Counted from the stretch's first letter, positions 1-8,147 are shown. The stretch: 44,665 nt of DNA from Mucilaginibacter terrenus (GCF_003432065.1 NZ_QWDE01000008.1:1-44665); one strand, 5' to 3'. Program-made: numbers and translations. Notes: a model not told the origin generated them from the sequence alone.

Positions 1-170
1 AATGAAAATACCTTTTAAATAACTATTTTTGTACACGCTTTTATAGCGTTTGCTGCACGCCCCACGTCAGCTAATTGCCTGGTCAGTTTGGCCCGGAATC
101 AGGTGGTCAACATCTCCATAACATACAACACCTACTTTTATTGATTTATATGTCCATTTGTTGTGTAGAA

Positions 171-296
171 ATGAACATGTAATCATTTTGTGTTCATATT
201 TTTTTATCTAAATAACAATATGTTCATAATCCATTAAAAAATGGACACAACATTTCAATTGTTCTAAAATGTTTTGTTTATTTGTATCATGTTCAA
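171..296. promoter_or_regulatory. repeated ATGTTCA/TGAACAT sites upstream of the Fic gene
   Basis: The upstream region holds an inverted copy ATGAACATG (171-179) and forward copies GTGTTCAT (190-197), ATGTTCAT (220-227) and ATGTTCAA (289-296). A TGGACACA word also occurs twice (243-250 and 311-318). Regularly repeated half-sites before one gene suggest a regulator binding region, but no cognate regulator is identified and the AT-rich background makes chance matches possible. Confidence 0.35.
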
Positions 297-323
297 ATGC
301 AGTTAAAAATTGGACACATTTAT

Positions 324-1436
324 ATGGCCTACGACCGGAGCAAACCATTTAACGATTTACCATTATTACCACCAACTTCGGAAATCGAAAATGATGTTGA
401 AATTTTAAAGAAACTGGTGACTGCTTCAAGGGCATTGGCGGCAGTAAACAGTAGCATTATGAGATTACCCAATCCTTTGATGCTGGTGAATACGATTGCT
501 TTACAGGAAGCTAAAGCTTCTACAGCTATCGAAAATATCTTCACAACAGAAGACGCTTTATATAAAGCCGTTTCAGACACAGTGCAGGAAGACAAAGCAA
601 ATGTTGCAACAAAAGAAGTATTACGGTATCGTGAAGCTTTATGGACTGGTTATCAACTTATAAAGGAAAATAACATTATCGACTTAGAAAGTATTTTAGG
701 AATTTTTAGACAGATCAAAAATACATCATCGGGGTTACGATCACCGGCATCATTAACTATAATACAGCGTGGACAAAGCGAATTTCGTTCGGGTGAAGTA
801 ATCTACACTCCACCAAGGGGGGCTGGAATACTAGAAAAACTAATGGATAATTTATTGATCTATCTAAATGATAATGAAAAGTATCCTACAGACCCTTTAC
901 TTAAAATGTGTTTTGCTCACTACCAATTTGAAGCCATACATCCTTTTCCCGACGGAAACGGCAGGACTGGACGTATTTTAAACCTATTATATCTTGTACA
1001 TGCGGGCTTATTAAATCAACCCGTACTTTATCTATCTAAATATATCATCGTTAATAAAGACGACTATTACTATAACTTGGGTATCGTCACACAACGAGGC
1101 TCGTGGAAACCCTGGATGCTATATATGCTCGAAGCAGTAGAAAAGACAGCCCAATTAACAAGCCAGTTAATTAACAGCATACTTGCACAAATGGATTCAA
1201 CGTTGGTCCATGCCAAAGGTTTAATAAAATGGTATAATAAAGAGGTAAATGAATTAATTTTCAGTCAGCCATATATCAAACCTAAATTCATTGGTGATCA
1301 ATTAAATATAACATCCAGGACAACCCTAACAAAATACTTCAACGAATTGGTTGATGCAAAAATATTAAGTCCCATAAAAGATGGTAAAGAGTTATTCTAT
1401 GTTAATAACGATTTAATCCAAATATTGGAAGGATAA
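324..1436 (+). CDS. Fic family protein (class II, self-inhibited AMP transferase type)
   Basis: A 370-residue Fic-domain protein that would transfer AMP (or another nucleotide moiety) from a nucleotide to hydroxyl side chains of target proteins. The catalytic motif HPFPDGNGRTGR begins at His206 and matches HxFx(D/E)GNGRxxR exactly. An N-terminal STAIEN segment (Ser66, Glu70, Asn71) matches the (S/T)xxxE(G/N) inhibitory helix, which places it in class II with intramolecular autoinhibition. The N-terminus (PFNDLPLLPP) is typical of this subfamily, and the C-terminal part looks like a winged helix (residues about 300-365). I chose ATG 324 because family members start right at this block; an in-frame TTG at 282 would add 14 residues. 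It lies at the edge of the mobile element as a single gene, so it may be a stand-alone effector or regulator. Its target is unknown. Confidence 0.9.
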   Translation: MAYDRSKPFNDLPLLPPTSEIENDVEILKKLVTASRALAAVNSSIMRLPNPLMLVNTIALQEAKASTAIENIFTTEDALYKAVSDTVQEDKANVATKEVLRYREALWTGYQLIKENNIIDLESILGIFRQIKNTSSGLRSPASLTIIQRGQSEFRSGEVIYTPPRGAGILEKLMDNLLIYLNDNEKYPTDPLLKMCFAHYQFEAIHPFPDGNGRTGRILNLLYLVHAGLLNQPVLYLSKYIIVNKDDYYYNLGIVTQRGSWKPWMLYMLEAVEKTAQLTSQLINSILAQMDSTLVHAKGLIKWYNKEVNELIFSQPYIKPKFIGDQLNITSRTTLTKYFNELVDAKILSPIKDGKELFYVNNDLIQILEG

Positions 1437-1762
1437 CAAATACTAACTTTTAATTTTTTTGCGAAGGAGAGCAGGTGTGTTATGAGGAACGAGTTTCACT
1501 CCTGCCAGAGGCAGCGAGGCTGACGGCGTAATGAAACCCGGCGCGATAGCGCGAGGTGGAATGAAGCCGCCTGCCTTAGCTGCATGGTTCCAACGGGTGT
1601 ACGTGTCGTTTTGCTTTGCTTTTCAGCAGCAAGGTCGGACGATTTAAATCAATTGCCCGACATGCTACTTTTGGGTGCTTAGCGGTACCATCTTTACGGT
1701 CAACAGTTTTCAGAAGCAAGGCAAGGCGAACGAATGCCCGCCTGCCAATACTGCTGAGGCTG
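1437..1762. other. non-coding, GC-richer stretch with small hairpins
   Basis: No convincing gene is present; the longest reading frame has low-complexity, Arg/Ser-rich composition and no recognisable motif. The stretch contains short inverted repeats: CTGCC-AGA-GGCAG at 1502-1514 nested in GTTTCA (1493-1498) and TGAAAC (1532-1537), and GCGC-gata-GCGC at 1541-1552. Its composition is clearly more GC-rich than the genes on either side. It may be a remnant of a lost transfer module or a structured RNA; I cannot assign a role. Confidence 0.4.
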
Positions 1763-3205
1763 TCAACAATTAATATCTTCTATATATTGCTTATAAATTC
1801 TTTCCGCGACCTTATTGAATTTTGTTACTTGTTTAGATAGTATTCTCAATGAATCTCCGTCAGGATCAAATGAACTGCTATATCGTGATTGCGAATAGGA
1901 GTTTTGTAGCAATTGATATAGTTGTGCCCCCTCGGTGGTATCAAGTTCAAATACGTCTTTTAATTCATCCGTAAATAACAATGTAAGCCTTAGCAATCGC
2001 GATAAATTATGCATTTGCACCCGGTAACCTATAACGGCTTGTATAATAGCTTTTAAAACGCTTTCAACAGATTGATGCAAAAGAAAGGCTGCAAGCCTGA
2101 ATTTGTTATCGGCCCTGTATAATTCTGCGCCTTTTAAAAATTCGCCACCTTGTTTTCCCCATCTTTCCCAATTGAACTTTGCCCGTTCTAATAATATCTC
2201 ATTAGTTACTTCTGAGTGCGCTGGCAATATTAATTCAGGGAACTGATATAGAACAAATCCCTTTTTCATAACAGTTGACCAAAAGCGCCTGCCAATATTT
2301 AAAGCTTCTTTTGCGCTGTTCACCTTATGGACTATCGCATGTACATGAGCGAGGTACTGGCAATTGTCTTCTATCTTATTACTGACTTCATGCTCGGGTG
2401 TTTTTTCATCATCGCTTATCAGGATAAGTAGGTAAAATGTAAACGGCTTAGGGTGTGTTCCTAAATGAATAATCATTTGAATCTGCGGGCAGCATTTTAG
2501 TATAAGATTTTTAATTTCTTCCAGTGCCAATTTTTCGGCTGCTGTTGGTTCAGGGCTTATTGACCTTAGCACAATTGGTTTGGTAGATGTTTCTGTTAAG
2601 CTACTTTCAAACTTGCTACGCTTTAGCTGTGGACGACCGCCCTCTCGCTGACTGATTAGCCACGCCGCTGAATAAAGCTTAATTAAGTTTTCATAAACAG
2701 TAATGACCTCACCTGCATATAAAGATTCGACATCCGTATTATTGTATAGAGCTACGTGTGACCACTCATGTAACTGATCCCGGTATTCCTGTGGCTTAAT
2801 TTTCTTAAAAACTTTCTTAACTGCCTTATAGGGTTCAAGCTGTTCTTTTAAGGAAAGGTTTTTAGGGTAGTATTCCCATTGTTCTTTTTCTTCTTCCAAT
2901 TGCTCCTCCGTGAGCTGTTTCCGCTGATAAGAGAAGTTTTTGTAACTAACTAACAGCAAGTACATAGCTTCCAAAATCCTCAAATTGAGGTCATAAATAA
3001 AAAGCAAGGTGCCGGGGCCATGTCGCTTTTCATCATAATGCTCGTCATTAACTACATAATAACGCCATTCCTTTAATCGCTTGCCGTGGCCTTTTACTGA
3101 ATCAGCACTAAAAAAATCGACTACTACAGACATTGGATTTTCAACTTCGTAATGGCGAAGTGTCTTAGGGTAATGTTCCCAGGGTGCATACGGTGCGTTA
3201 TTCAT
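1763..3205 (-). CDS. HEPN-domain protein with duplicated N-terminal domain and degenerate nucleotidyltransferase-like middle
   Basis: A 480-residue protein. The C-terminal part (about 340-475) has the HEPN layout: an AAFLLHQSVESVLKA helix near 372-386 and a GYRVQMHNLSRLL segment at 393-405 in the position of the HEPN His motif; the spacing here is RxxxH (Arg395, His399), shorter than the usual Rx4-6H of HEPN RNases. Residues about 225-325 resemble the fold order of a minimal nucleotidyltransferase, but I see no GS...DxD catalytic motif, so this assignment is weak. The N-terminus is an internal tandem repeat of about 100 residues: WEHYPK (9-14) recurs as WEYYPK (110-115), and Pro24, Phe32 and the EW pair at 46-47 all recur exactly 101 residues later. 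It is divergent from an XRE regulator 139 bp away, an arrangement typical of a regulated toxin-like gene. Function beyond HEPN is unknown. Confidence 0.75.
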   Translation of the reverse strand: MNNAPYAPWEHYPKTLRHYEVENPMSVVVDFFSADSVKGHGKRLKEWRYYVVNDEHYDEKRHGPGTLLFIYDLNLRILEAMYLLLVSYKNFSYQRKQLTEEQLEEEKEQWEYYPKNLSLKEQLEPYKAVKKVFKKIKPQEYRDQLHEWSHVALYNNTDVESLYAGEVITVYENLIKLYSAAWLISQREGGRPQLKRSKFESSLTETSTKPIVLRSISPEPTAAEKLALEEIKNLILKCCPQIQMIIHLGTHPKPFTFYLLILISDDEKTPEHEVSNKIEDNCQYLAHVHAIVHKVNSAKEALNIGRRFWSTVMKKGFVLYQFPELILPAHSEVTNEILLERAKFNWERWGKQGGEFLKGAELYRADNKFRLAAFLLHQSVESVLKAIIQAVIGYRVQMHNLSRLLRLTLLFTDELKDVFELDTTEGAQLYQLLQNSYSQSRYSSSFDPDGDSLRILSKQVTKFNKVAERIYKQYIEDINC

Positions 3206-3309
3206 AAAACTCTTTTTACACCGGCCTCCATTAACCGGTAAAACAAAAGAATAGCGAAACTTAACCGTACCGAACCATAAGCAATTGTACTTTACAATAA
3301 AGCTGTTGT

Positions 3310-3340
3310 TTTGTACATTTACATTTTAACAATACATTTG
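3310..3340 (+). promoter_or_regulatory. Bacteroidota-type promoter of the XRE gene
   Basis: A -33 box TTTG (3310-3313) and a -7 box TACATTTG (3333-3340, consensus TAnnTTTG) are separated by 19 bp, as in Bacteroides and Flavobacterium vegetative promoters. The -7 box ends only 4 bases before the ATG at 3345, so the transcript would be leaderless or nearly so. Direct repeats GTACtttACA and GTACattTAC (about 3288-3297 and 3314-3323) overlap the promoter, and a weak CCGG-based inverted repeat lies at 3214-3243, closer to the divergent HEPN gene. Both would suit autoregulation by the XRE protein. Confidence 0.6.
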
Positions 3341-3344
3341 ACTT

Positions 3345-3734
3345 ATGGCAGAACCAACCTTACATATCGGTAGAAAAATTAGTAAGATTCGTGAACTAAA
3401 AGGGATGAAGCAGGAAACCCTTGCGCACGAATTAGGTATAAGCCAACAAGCCGTGTCAAAAATTGAGCAGAGTGCAGATGTTGACGGCGAAGCATTAGAA
3501 AAGATTGCTAAGATTTTGGGCTTGTCTTCTGAAGCAATTAAAGCTTTTACTGAGGAAGCTGTCTTCAATATTATTTCAAATACATTTCACAATACCAGTA
3601 GCGATAATTCGACTTTAATTGCCAGTTCCTTGAACTATCAACCAACTTTTAATACCGTTGAAAAAATAGTTGAATTATATGAAAGGTTATTGCAGGCCGA
3701 AAAAGAGAAAAACGAACTCCTAAAGGGCAAATAA
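3345..3734 (+). CDS. XRE-family helix-turn-helix regulator
   Basis: A 129-residue protein with an HTH_3 (Cro/C1-type) domain at residues about 7-65; the recognition region reads GISQQAVSKIEQ. The C-terminal tail (VEKIVELYERLL, about 105-125) is a short amphipathic coiled coil suited to dimerization, a form common in Bacteroidota XRE proteins. It is divergently transcribed from the HEPN gene across a 139-bp intergenic region with its own promoter, so it likely represses one or both genes. A hairpin and a strong intrinsic terminator follow its stop codon. Whether the pair is a toxin-antitoxin unit or simply a regulated effector cannot be told from sequence. Confidence 0.9.
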   Translation: MAEPTLHIGRKISKIRELKGMKQETLAHELGISQQAVSKIEQSADVDGEALEKIAKILGLSSEAIKAFTEEAVFNIISNTFHNTSSDNSTLIASSLNYQPTFNTVEKIVELYERLLQAEKEKNELLKGK

Positions 3735-3775
3735 CCAGAAGTAGTTTAAAAATATTAAATTGCCAACATCTAAAG

Positions 3776-3793
3776 GGACAAACTCTTTTGTCC
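3776..3793. repeat. short hairpin GGACAAA-CTCT-TTTGTCC
   Basis: A perfect 7-bp stem with a 4-base loop lies 41 bp after the XRE stop codon. It lacks a clear T-tract of its own and precedes the stronger terminator at 3815. It may be a transcript-end structure or a protein-binding palindrome. Confidence 0.5.
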
Positions 3794-3814
3794 AATTGTG
3801 ATAAGGTTTAGGTT

Positions 3815-3850
3815 AAAGTCCCCAAACAGCGAGTATAAGGGGACTTTTGT
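3815..3850 (+). terminator. intrinsic terminator after the XRE gene
   Basis: A perfect 9-bp stem AAAGTCCCC (3815-3823) and GGGGACTTT (3839-3847) with a 15-base loop is followed by TTGTT. The stem begins with A and ends with T, so it could work in both directions, but the leftward genes here end about 140 bp to the right. Confidence 0.6.
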
Positions 3851-3990
3851 TATGTACAATCTGAAAGGTGAAAACAATTTAGGTAGGGTTTTAGTAATGT
3901 AGGCTAAAAAACAATGGTTTGCCTTGTGGTATTGCAGTTTTAAATAACTAAAAAGAGAATTCAGGGTAAATCAAGATCGACCTTACATTG

Positions 3991-5298
3991 CTAAAAATCC
4001 AGCCTGTCATTCATGATTTTTCTTTTGTAACTGGGAAGGTAAACGGAACCGTCCCGTTCCAAGTCTGCGTACAACCAACTGAGCTGGTCGTTAAGTGACT
4101 CTTTTAATTTCCTGTTCCTATTGATTTTAAAATCAAGGCTATTGTTGAACATGCGGAGTTCGGGAAATTTTTCACGGAGTACCTGAATCCGTTCCAGTGC
4201 AGGGGGATGACTGTTCGGAAAAGGGCTTTCAAAAGCATGGATGCATTCATATATGTCAAAGTAAAACAGTGCAGCGCAGGCTTCGGCCAGTAACAGTTCT
4301 TTCATTTGGCCATCGAGGGTAGTGGATGCGATGGCGTAGTAGTCTGCATCAAATTCCTGCTCCTGGATCGTGGAATAAAATCGTCTTTCACCTGGAACGC
4401 TTACTGCATGAAGCATTTCCTCACGGGTAATACATTTACCTTCAAGGTGGCCAAGATAATGATGGGCAAATTCATGACCAATGATAAATGTAAGTTGAAA
4501 ATTTGTCATGTTATTGATCATCCGATGGATCCTTTTTGGCAATAAGCCTCGTGGATCCAGTTCAAAATCGGGAGATTCAAATTGCATAATCGTCCGAATG
4601 GCGAGCAACAAAGCACGTTGGCAGTCGATTTCCGGAACATTCAACCGCTCACCATGTTCCCAAAGGTTCATATAATAAAAGAATTGTTTGAGGTGGTAGG
4701 AAACAGTGATAAAATTACCGAATTCGGTCGGCCAGCAGGAACCATTAGCTTCGGCCATCAGGAAAAATCCGGCGGGTATGTTCCAGCATTTTTGTTTGGT
4801 GTCGTGGTTAAGATAACTTTTATATTTGCTGAATAATGGAGAATCGAAATATTTTGTAAAATTCCATCTTTCACCTTTTTCCTCCATTGCCCGGAAACAG
4901 ATGCGTTGCAAAGTAGGATTCTCCGCTACTTCTTCTGCCCGTAGCAATAATAGCATGTCCTCACTGCTTTTTGGATCAGATAGTCGGTAAATTTCTTCCT
5001 TGCTGCAAATGGGGTAATAACGTTTTTGCTTTTCTGAAAATTCTTCAATTTCCTTTTTATCTACCCGATGTAAAATATGAATAAGTGCTTTTTTTTCTTT
5101 GTTGAAAATAAAGTTGTTTTTTAGTGCTTCATAAAACGGGTGACTTTCCAGTTTGTGTTCAAAGGATGTCAGCTGATCATTGGATAAGTCGGTAATTAAT
5201 TCTATATGATAATAGTAATCGGGGTCTTCCGGCAAGTTTTTAGGTAGATAATCTTCAGGTTTGGGTTTGCTTTTTGAAAAGTTAAATTTTCGGTGCAT
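3991..5298 (-). CDS. M48-like HExxH metalloprotease, cytosolic, nuclease-linked
   Basis: A 435-residue protein with a gluzincin zinc-protease core. HEFAHHYLGH supplies His275, Glu276 and His279. Downstream, QEQEFDADYYA fits the third-ligand ExxxD motif (Glu315, Asp319), and SHPPALERI (His364) matches the HPP...R element of M48-type peptidases. No signal peptide or membrane segment is seen, unlike most M48 proteases, so it should act in the cytoplasm. The first 230 residues are charged and match no domain I know. I chose ATG 5298; an in-frame TTG lies two codons upstream. It starts 35 bp after the stop of the PD-(D/E)XK nuclease gene on the same strand, so the two are very likely co-transcribed. 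The pairing on a mobile element suggests a conflict role such as proteolytic activation or control; that is inference. Confidence 0.8.
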   Translation of the reverse strand: MHRKFNFSKSKPKPEDYLPKNLPEDPDYYYHIELITDLSNDQLTSFEHKLESHPFYEALKNNFIFNKEKKALIHILHRVDKKEIEEFSEKQKRYYPICSKEEIYRLSDPKSSEDMLLLLRAEEVAENPTLQRICFRAMEEKGERWNFTKYFDSPLFSKYKSYLNHDTKQKCWNIPAGFFLMAEANGSCWPTEFGNFITVSYHLKQFFYYMNLWEHGERLNVPEIDCQRALLLAIRTIMQFESPDFELDPRGLLPKRIHRMINNMTNFQLTFIIGHEFAHHYLGHLEGKCITREEMLHAVSVPGERRFYSTIQEQEFDADYYAIASTTLDGQMKELLLAEACAALFYFDIYECIHAFESPFPNSHPPALERIQVLREKFPELRMFNNSLDFKINRNRKLKESLNDQLSWLYADLERDGSVYLPSYKRKIMNDRLDF

Positions 5299-5333
5299 GA
5301 TCAAAGGTATTTGAGTTAATTTAACTGGCAGGA

Positions 5334-6014
5334 TTAAACCCAGCCCAGCAGTTGTTGGAGGGTATGGGAAAATACTGAGCCATCAAAATGTTGCTGTCCT
5401 ATTATATAAATGCGACTGGCTACGTCCTGTATACCCTCAATTAGCGGAAGGGCAGCATTTCCATTGATCATTTCAGTGAGCCTCTGATAATCAAAATTAA
5501 CTGATAGAAAAATACCCCGCTGATAACCATAGCGGGTCATAAATTCGACAATCTTTTTGATGTCATCCTCTACCATTTCAGACTCCAGGAAGCGGATAGT
5601 CTTGACTTCTACCACATAAGGATGGTTGTTGGCATTTCCCGGTGTATGCAGAAGGAAGTCAGGCGCAAAATTTGCTGACAGTGCCAGTAGTCCCATTCTT
5701 TCCAGCAAAGGCTGTATTTGTTGTTTCTGAAGTTCCCCTTGCAGATGCAGTCCTTCATATATTTCGGGTCCGTTGTCAGCTATCATGGCTAATCTTAATC
5801 GGTGATATAGTTCATAGCAAAAAATACGTTCACCGGATTTGATTAGGTGGTCGCCTATGAGTTTACGTTTTAAATTATAACGCTGGCCGCGATTCTCTAT
5901 ACGGGGCAGTAGTTGTCGGACATCATAATGGACGGTTTGCCGATAATCTTCAGGTACAGCCGCGACAGCTGCAATAAAAAGATTATGAAAATGTTGAAGG
6001 TCTTCTTCTGACAT
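5334..6014 (-). CDS. PD-(D/E)XK nuclease-like protein
   Basis: A 226-residue protein with a restriction-endonuclease-like core. In order I see a helix with Glu68 in FCYELYHRLR, Glu94 in LQGELQ, the PD motif in NFAPDFLLH (Pro118, Asp119), and VVEVKTIRF giving Glu136-x-Lys138. This is the D-(x)n-ExK active site of the superfamily. The N-terminal 60 residues are helical and of unknown role; no methylase or specificity domain is attached. No signal peptide is present. It is the first gene of a two-gene leftward unit with the HExxH protease and lies between the mobilization genes and the HEPN/XRE cargo. DNA cleavage is expected from the fold; target and trigger are unknown. Confidence 0.75.
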   Translation of the reverse strand: MSEEDLQHFHNLFIAAVAAVPEDYRQTVHYDVRQLLPRIENRGQRYNLKRKLIGDHLIKSGERIFCYELYHRLRLAMIADNGPEIYEGLHLQGELQKQQIQPLLERMGLLALSANFAPDFLLHTPGNANNHPYVVEVKTIRFLESEMVEDDIKKIVEFMTRYGYQRGIFLSVNFDYQRLTEMINGNAALPLIEGIQDVASRIYIIGQQHFDGSVFSHTLQQLLGWV

Positions 6015-6202
6015 GGATATGAGTTAGGAGATAATTAAACTTGATAAGGTAAAAATAGATTTCTTACGGTCATAGCAGCAACTTTATACCTATTTTAATG
6101 TGATAAACCGCATTAAGTTCTTCATTTCTTGCTTATTAATGGCTTACAAATGTTCGAACGCTCGGACGGGCGTTGTTTTAATAATTGCAATAAGTATTTA
6201 GC

Positions 6203-6727
6203 TTACTTATTTTCTGTTTTTGAATAAGCGGTATCCATAGCGGATAAAGTTCTCTTTTTAGCGATTTGCTTTAAATAAATCCATGCGCGTTGATAGTGGG
6301 CTGATTGCTCACTTTGCTTGTGCTGGCCGTATGCATCAATTGCTCTGCCACCTAAAGAATATAGGTATGTTATAACTACGAAGCATAAACCCCAAGGAAT
6401 AAGTCTACCAAATACGATTTTATAGTACTGGCCCTGATTGGTTTCAGGAAATAATAATATCCGTATTTGTTTAGTGACGGATGTTGGCACCTTGCTCAAT
6501 TTCTCATAGATCTGTTTAAGCAAGGTCAATTCGTCATTCTGTTTGATGTTCTGCTTGATTTCCCTTACTTCAGTAAGTATAGTATTTATCGCAATTGAAT
6601 AGTCAGGGACTGGATTATCGGTAATTTTTGTTACCTGCTTTTCCATCTCTGTATTCTTTTTTACAAGGCTATCAACTATCTCGTCGTTGTTATCCATTCT
6701 TTGCTTTAGTTCATCTATCTCTTTCAT
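6203..6727 (-). CDS. coiled-coil membrane protein of the mobilization operon
   Basis: A 174-residue protein. Residues about 1-70 are a charged coiled coil (heptad-rich, KEIDELKQRMDNNDEIV), and a single hydrophobic segment near 108-128 (FGRLIPWGLCFVVITYLY) predicts one membrane span. Its ATG overlaps the relaxase stop codon as ATGA (6724-6727), so translation is coupled to the relaxase. Proteins of this shape follow relaxase genes in many Bacteroidota mobilizable elements; a role in docking the relaxosome to the membrane or a helper transfer apparatus is inferred. No catalytic motif is visible. Confidence 0.7.
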   Translation of the reverse strand: MKEIDELKQRMDNNDEIVDSLVKKNTEMEKQVTKITDNPVPDYSIAINTILTEVREIKQNIKQNDELTLLKQIYEKLSKVPTSVTKQIRILLFPETNQGQYYKIVFGRLIPWGLCFVVITYLYSLGGRAIDAYGQHKQSEQSAHYQRAWIYLKQIAKKRTLSAMDTAYSKTENK

Positions 6728-7710
6728 CTTGATATTCCTCTGCTTTGTTGTTGTTCATTTTTCTTTCGCCGCTTTCTTTCCGGGCTATCATCATCGTCTG
6801 CAATATTGCCAAGTAAGTCATCTAATAAATCCGCTCCTGCTGATAGCGATTGCCTCAAATAATGGGTTTCAGGTTCCGGCTTTAAATAAACCGTTTGTTC
6901 AGTCTTGTCCTGGCTTTCTCTTTCCTGCTTTGCGGTTTCCATCACTTCCCTTAGCTGATCTGCCAAGCTCTTTTCCGGTTTAACCTTCTGCTGCTCTATG
7001 GCCTGGTTAAGCTTTACATAACTTAAACTGCGGTCGATCTCTGACCCTTTAAATTTGTATTCGCCTTTACTGAAACTGATGCCCTGTACTTCCGTAGTGC
7101 CGCTTTTGAATTTCAAATGGGTAACAATACCCTGCTTGGCCAATACTTGCTTTAGGTCATTGATATTTTTTACTTTTTTGCTGGCTGCCTTGATGGCATC
7201 GAATAATTCATATTTGATTTTGTCCTCGCCTTTTAGCTGTTGGCGGTTAACACGCTCTTTACCCGGTGACAGGTAAAGACCATGTTTTAAGGTCAATTCT
7301 TTTGCTACCTGTACATTCCGCTGCTTTTGAAAGTTATCGGATATGGTTTTACCATTGTTACTTACCCGGTTGTAAACGATATGGATATGCGGATGATCTT
7401 TATCCCGGTGCTTTACGATTAAGTACTGCGTGTCCTGTATCTTCATTTTTTTCAGATACTCTTTCGCCAACATCACCATTACCTCATCGTTCAACTTAGC
7501 GGCATCGTTTACGCTCCAGCTTAATGCAATATGACCGACTGCTTTTCCTAAATTGGGATTGTATTTTCGTTGCAGGTTAAAATCATTGATGATCTGATTA
7601 ACCTGCTGCATTCTTACGCCTGCGGCATCCAATACGACCGCATCATGTTTTTGCACCACATACCGAATACATCCGCCAAAGCTGCTACCTGTTATCACTT
7701 TCCCTATCAT
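6724..7710 (-). CDS. MOBP-type relaxase (mobilization nuclease)
   Basis: A 328-residue relaxase that would nick oriT and stay covalently bound to the transferred strand through tyrosine. The metal-binding motif is clear: HRDKDHPHIHIVYN gives His101, Asp103, His108, His110 and Asn114 (HxDxxHxHxxxN type). Tyr17 in the N-terminal CIRYVVQK block is the likely nucleophile. The N-terminal 120 residues form the pfam03432-type nuclease domain; the Lys/Gln-rich C-terminal half ends with a basic tail. Its start overlaps the end of mobC by 26 bp and its stop overlaps the next gene by ATGA, so the three genes form one translationally coupled operon downstream of the oriT candidate. Confidence 0.95.
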   Translation of the reverse strand: MIGKVITGSSFGGCIRYVVQKHDAVVLDAAGVRMQQVNQIINDFNLQRKYNPNLGKAVGHIALSWSVNDAAKLNDEVMVMLAKEYLKKMKIQDTQYLIVKHRDKDHPHIHIVYNRVSNNGKTISDNFQKQRNVQVAKELTLKHGLYLSPGKERVNRQQLKGEDKIKYELFDAIKAASKKVKNINDLKQVLAKQGIVTHLKFKSGTTEVQGISFSKGEYKFKGSEIDRSLSYVKLNQAIEQQKVKPEKSLADQLREVMETAKQERESQDKTEQTVYLKPEPETHYLRQSLSAGADLLDDLLGNIADDDDSPERKRRKKNEQQQSRGISR

Positions 7711-8089
7711 TGTTATTGAGACGTTTTAAAGTAATATCTATCTCGTTCAAAATTTTAATGCAATCCCTCGCTACAGTTAATAGTCCAAGTTGATGCGCAA
7801 GCTTTGTTAATTGATTTAAGTTATTGGCAAGCTCGGCGAGCATCCAAAGGATGCGCCGCTCATCGTCTGTTAATCGAGGAACCACCTTAGCGCTTTTGGC
7901 TGCTGCCCTTATCCAACTACTTGACCGCATGCCTGCGGTCTTGGCTTTACTATCGATATAAAAGCGTTCGGTCGCTGTCATCCTAATGCGGATAATCAAC
8001 TCCCGTTTAACCCTTTTCTTCGGTGCACCACCTTTGTTTTTGGGCTGGGTTACCGGTTGTTTATTATTTGTCTTTACTGTTGCTTCCAT
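7685..8089 (-). CDS. MobC-like relaxosome accessory protein
   Basis: A 134-residue basic protein of the MobC family (pfam05713 type). A Lys/Arg/Pro-rich N-terminus (GGAPKKRVKRE) leads into a ribbon-helix-helix-like segment (IIRIRMTATERFYIDSKA, about 33-50), followed by the conserved ELANNLNQLTKLA helix (about 86-98). Such proteins bind oriT and help the relaxase open the strand. It is the first gene after the hairpin-rich region 8148-8315 and overlaps the relaxase gene by 26 bp. Confidence 0.9.
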   Translation of the reverse strand: MEATVKTNNKQPVTQPKNKGGAPKKRVKRELIIRIRMTATERFYIDSKAKTAGMRSSSWIRAAAKSAKVVPRLTDDERRILWMLAELANNLNQLTKLAHQLGLLTVARDCIKILNEIDITLKRLNNNDRESDNR

Positions 8090-8147
8090 CGGTTAATTCC
8101 TTAATCCTTCTTCCATTTTTCCCTTTTGCAACCATCGGGCGCAAAAG

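Noticed and set aside
1..300. Left attachment site of the mobile element
   Set aside because: No repeat of the 13.2-13.4 kb junction region of convincing length could be found by eye in this stretch.
282..323. TTG start giving a longer Fic protein
   Set aside because: The added 14 residues are outside the family's conserved start, and ATG 324 matches it directly.
1616..1840. A 74-codon frame in the GC-richer non-coding stretch
   Set aside because: Ser/Arg-rich, no motif, and it runs into the 3' end of the HEPN gene on the other strand.
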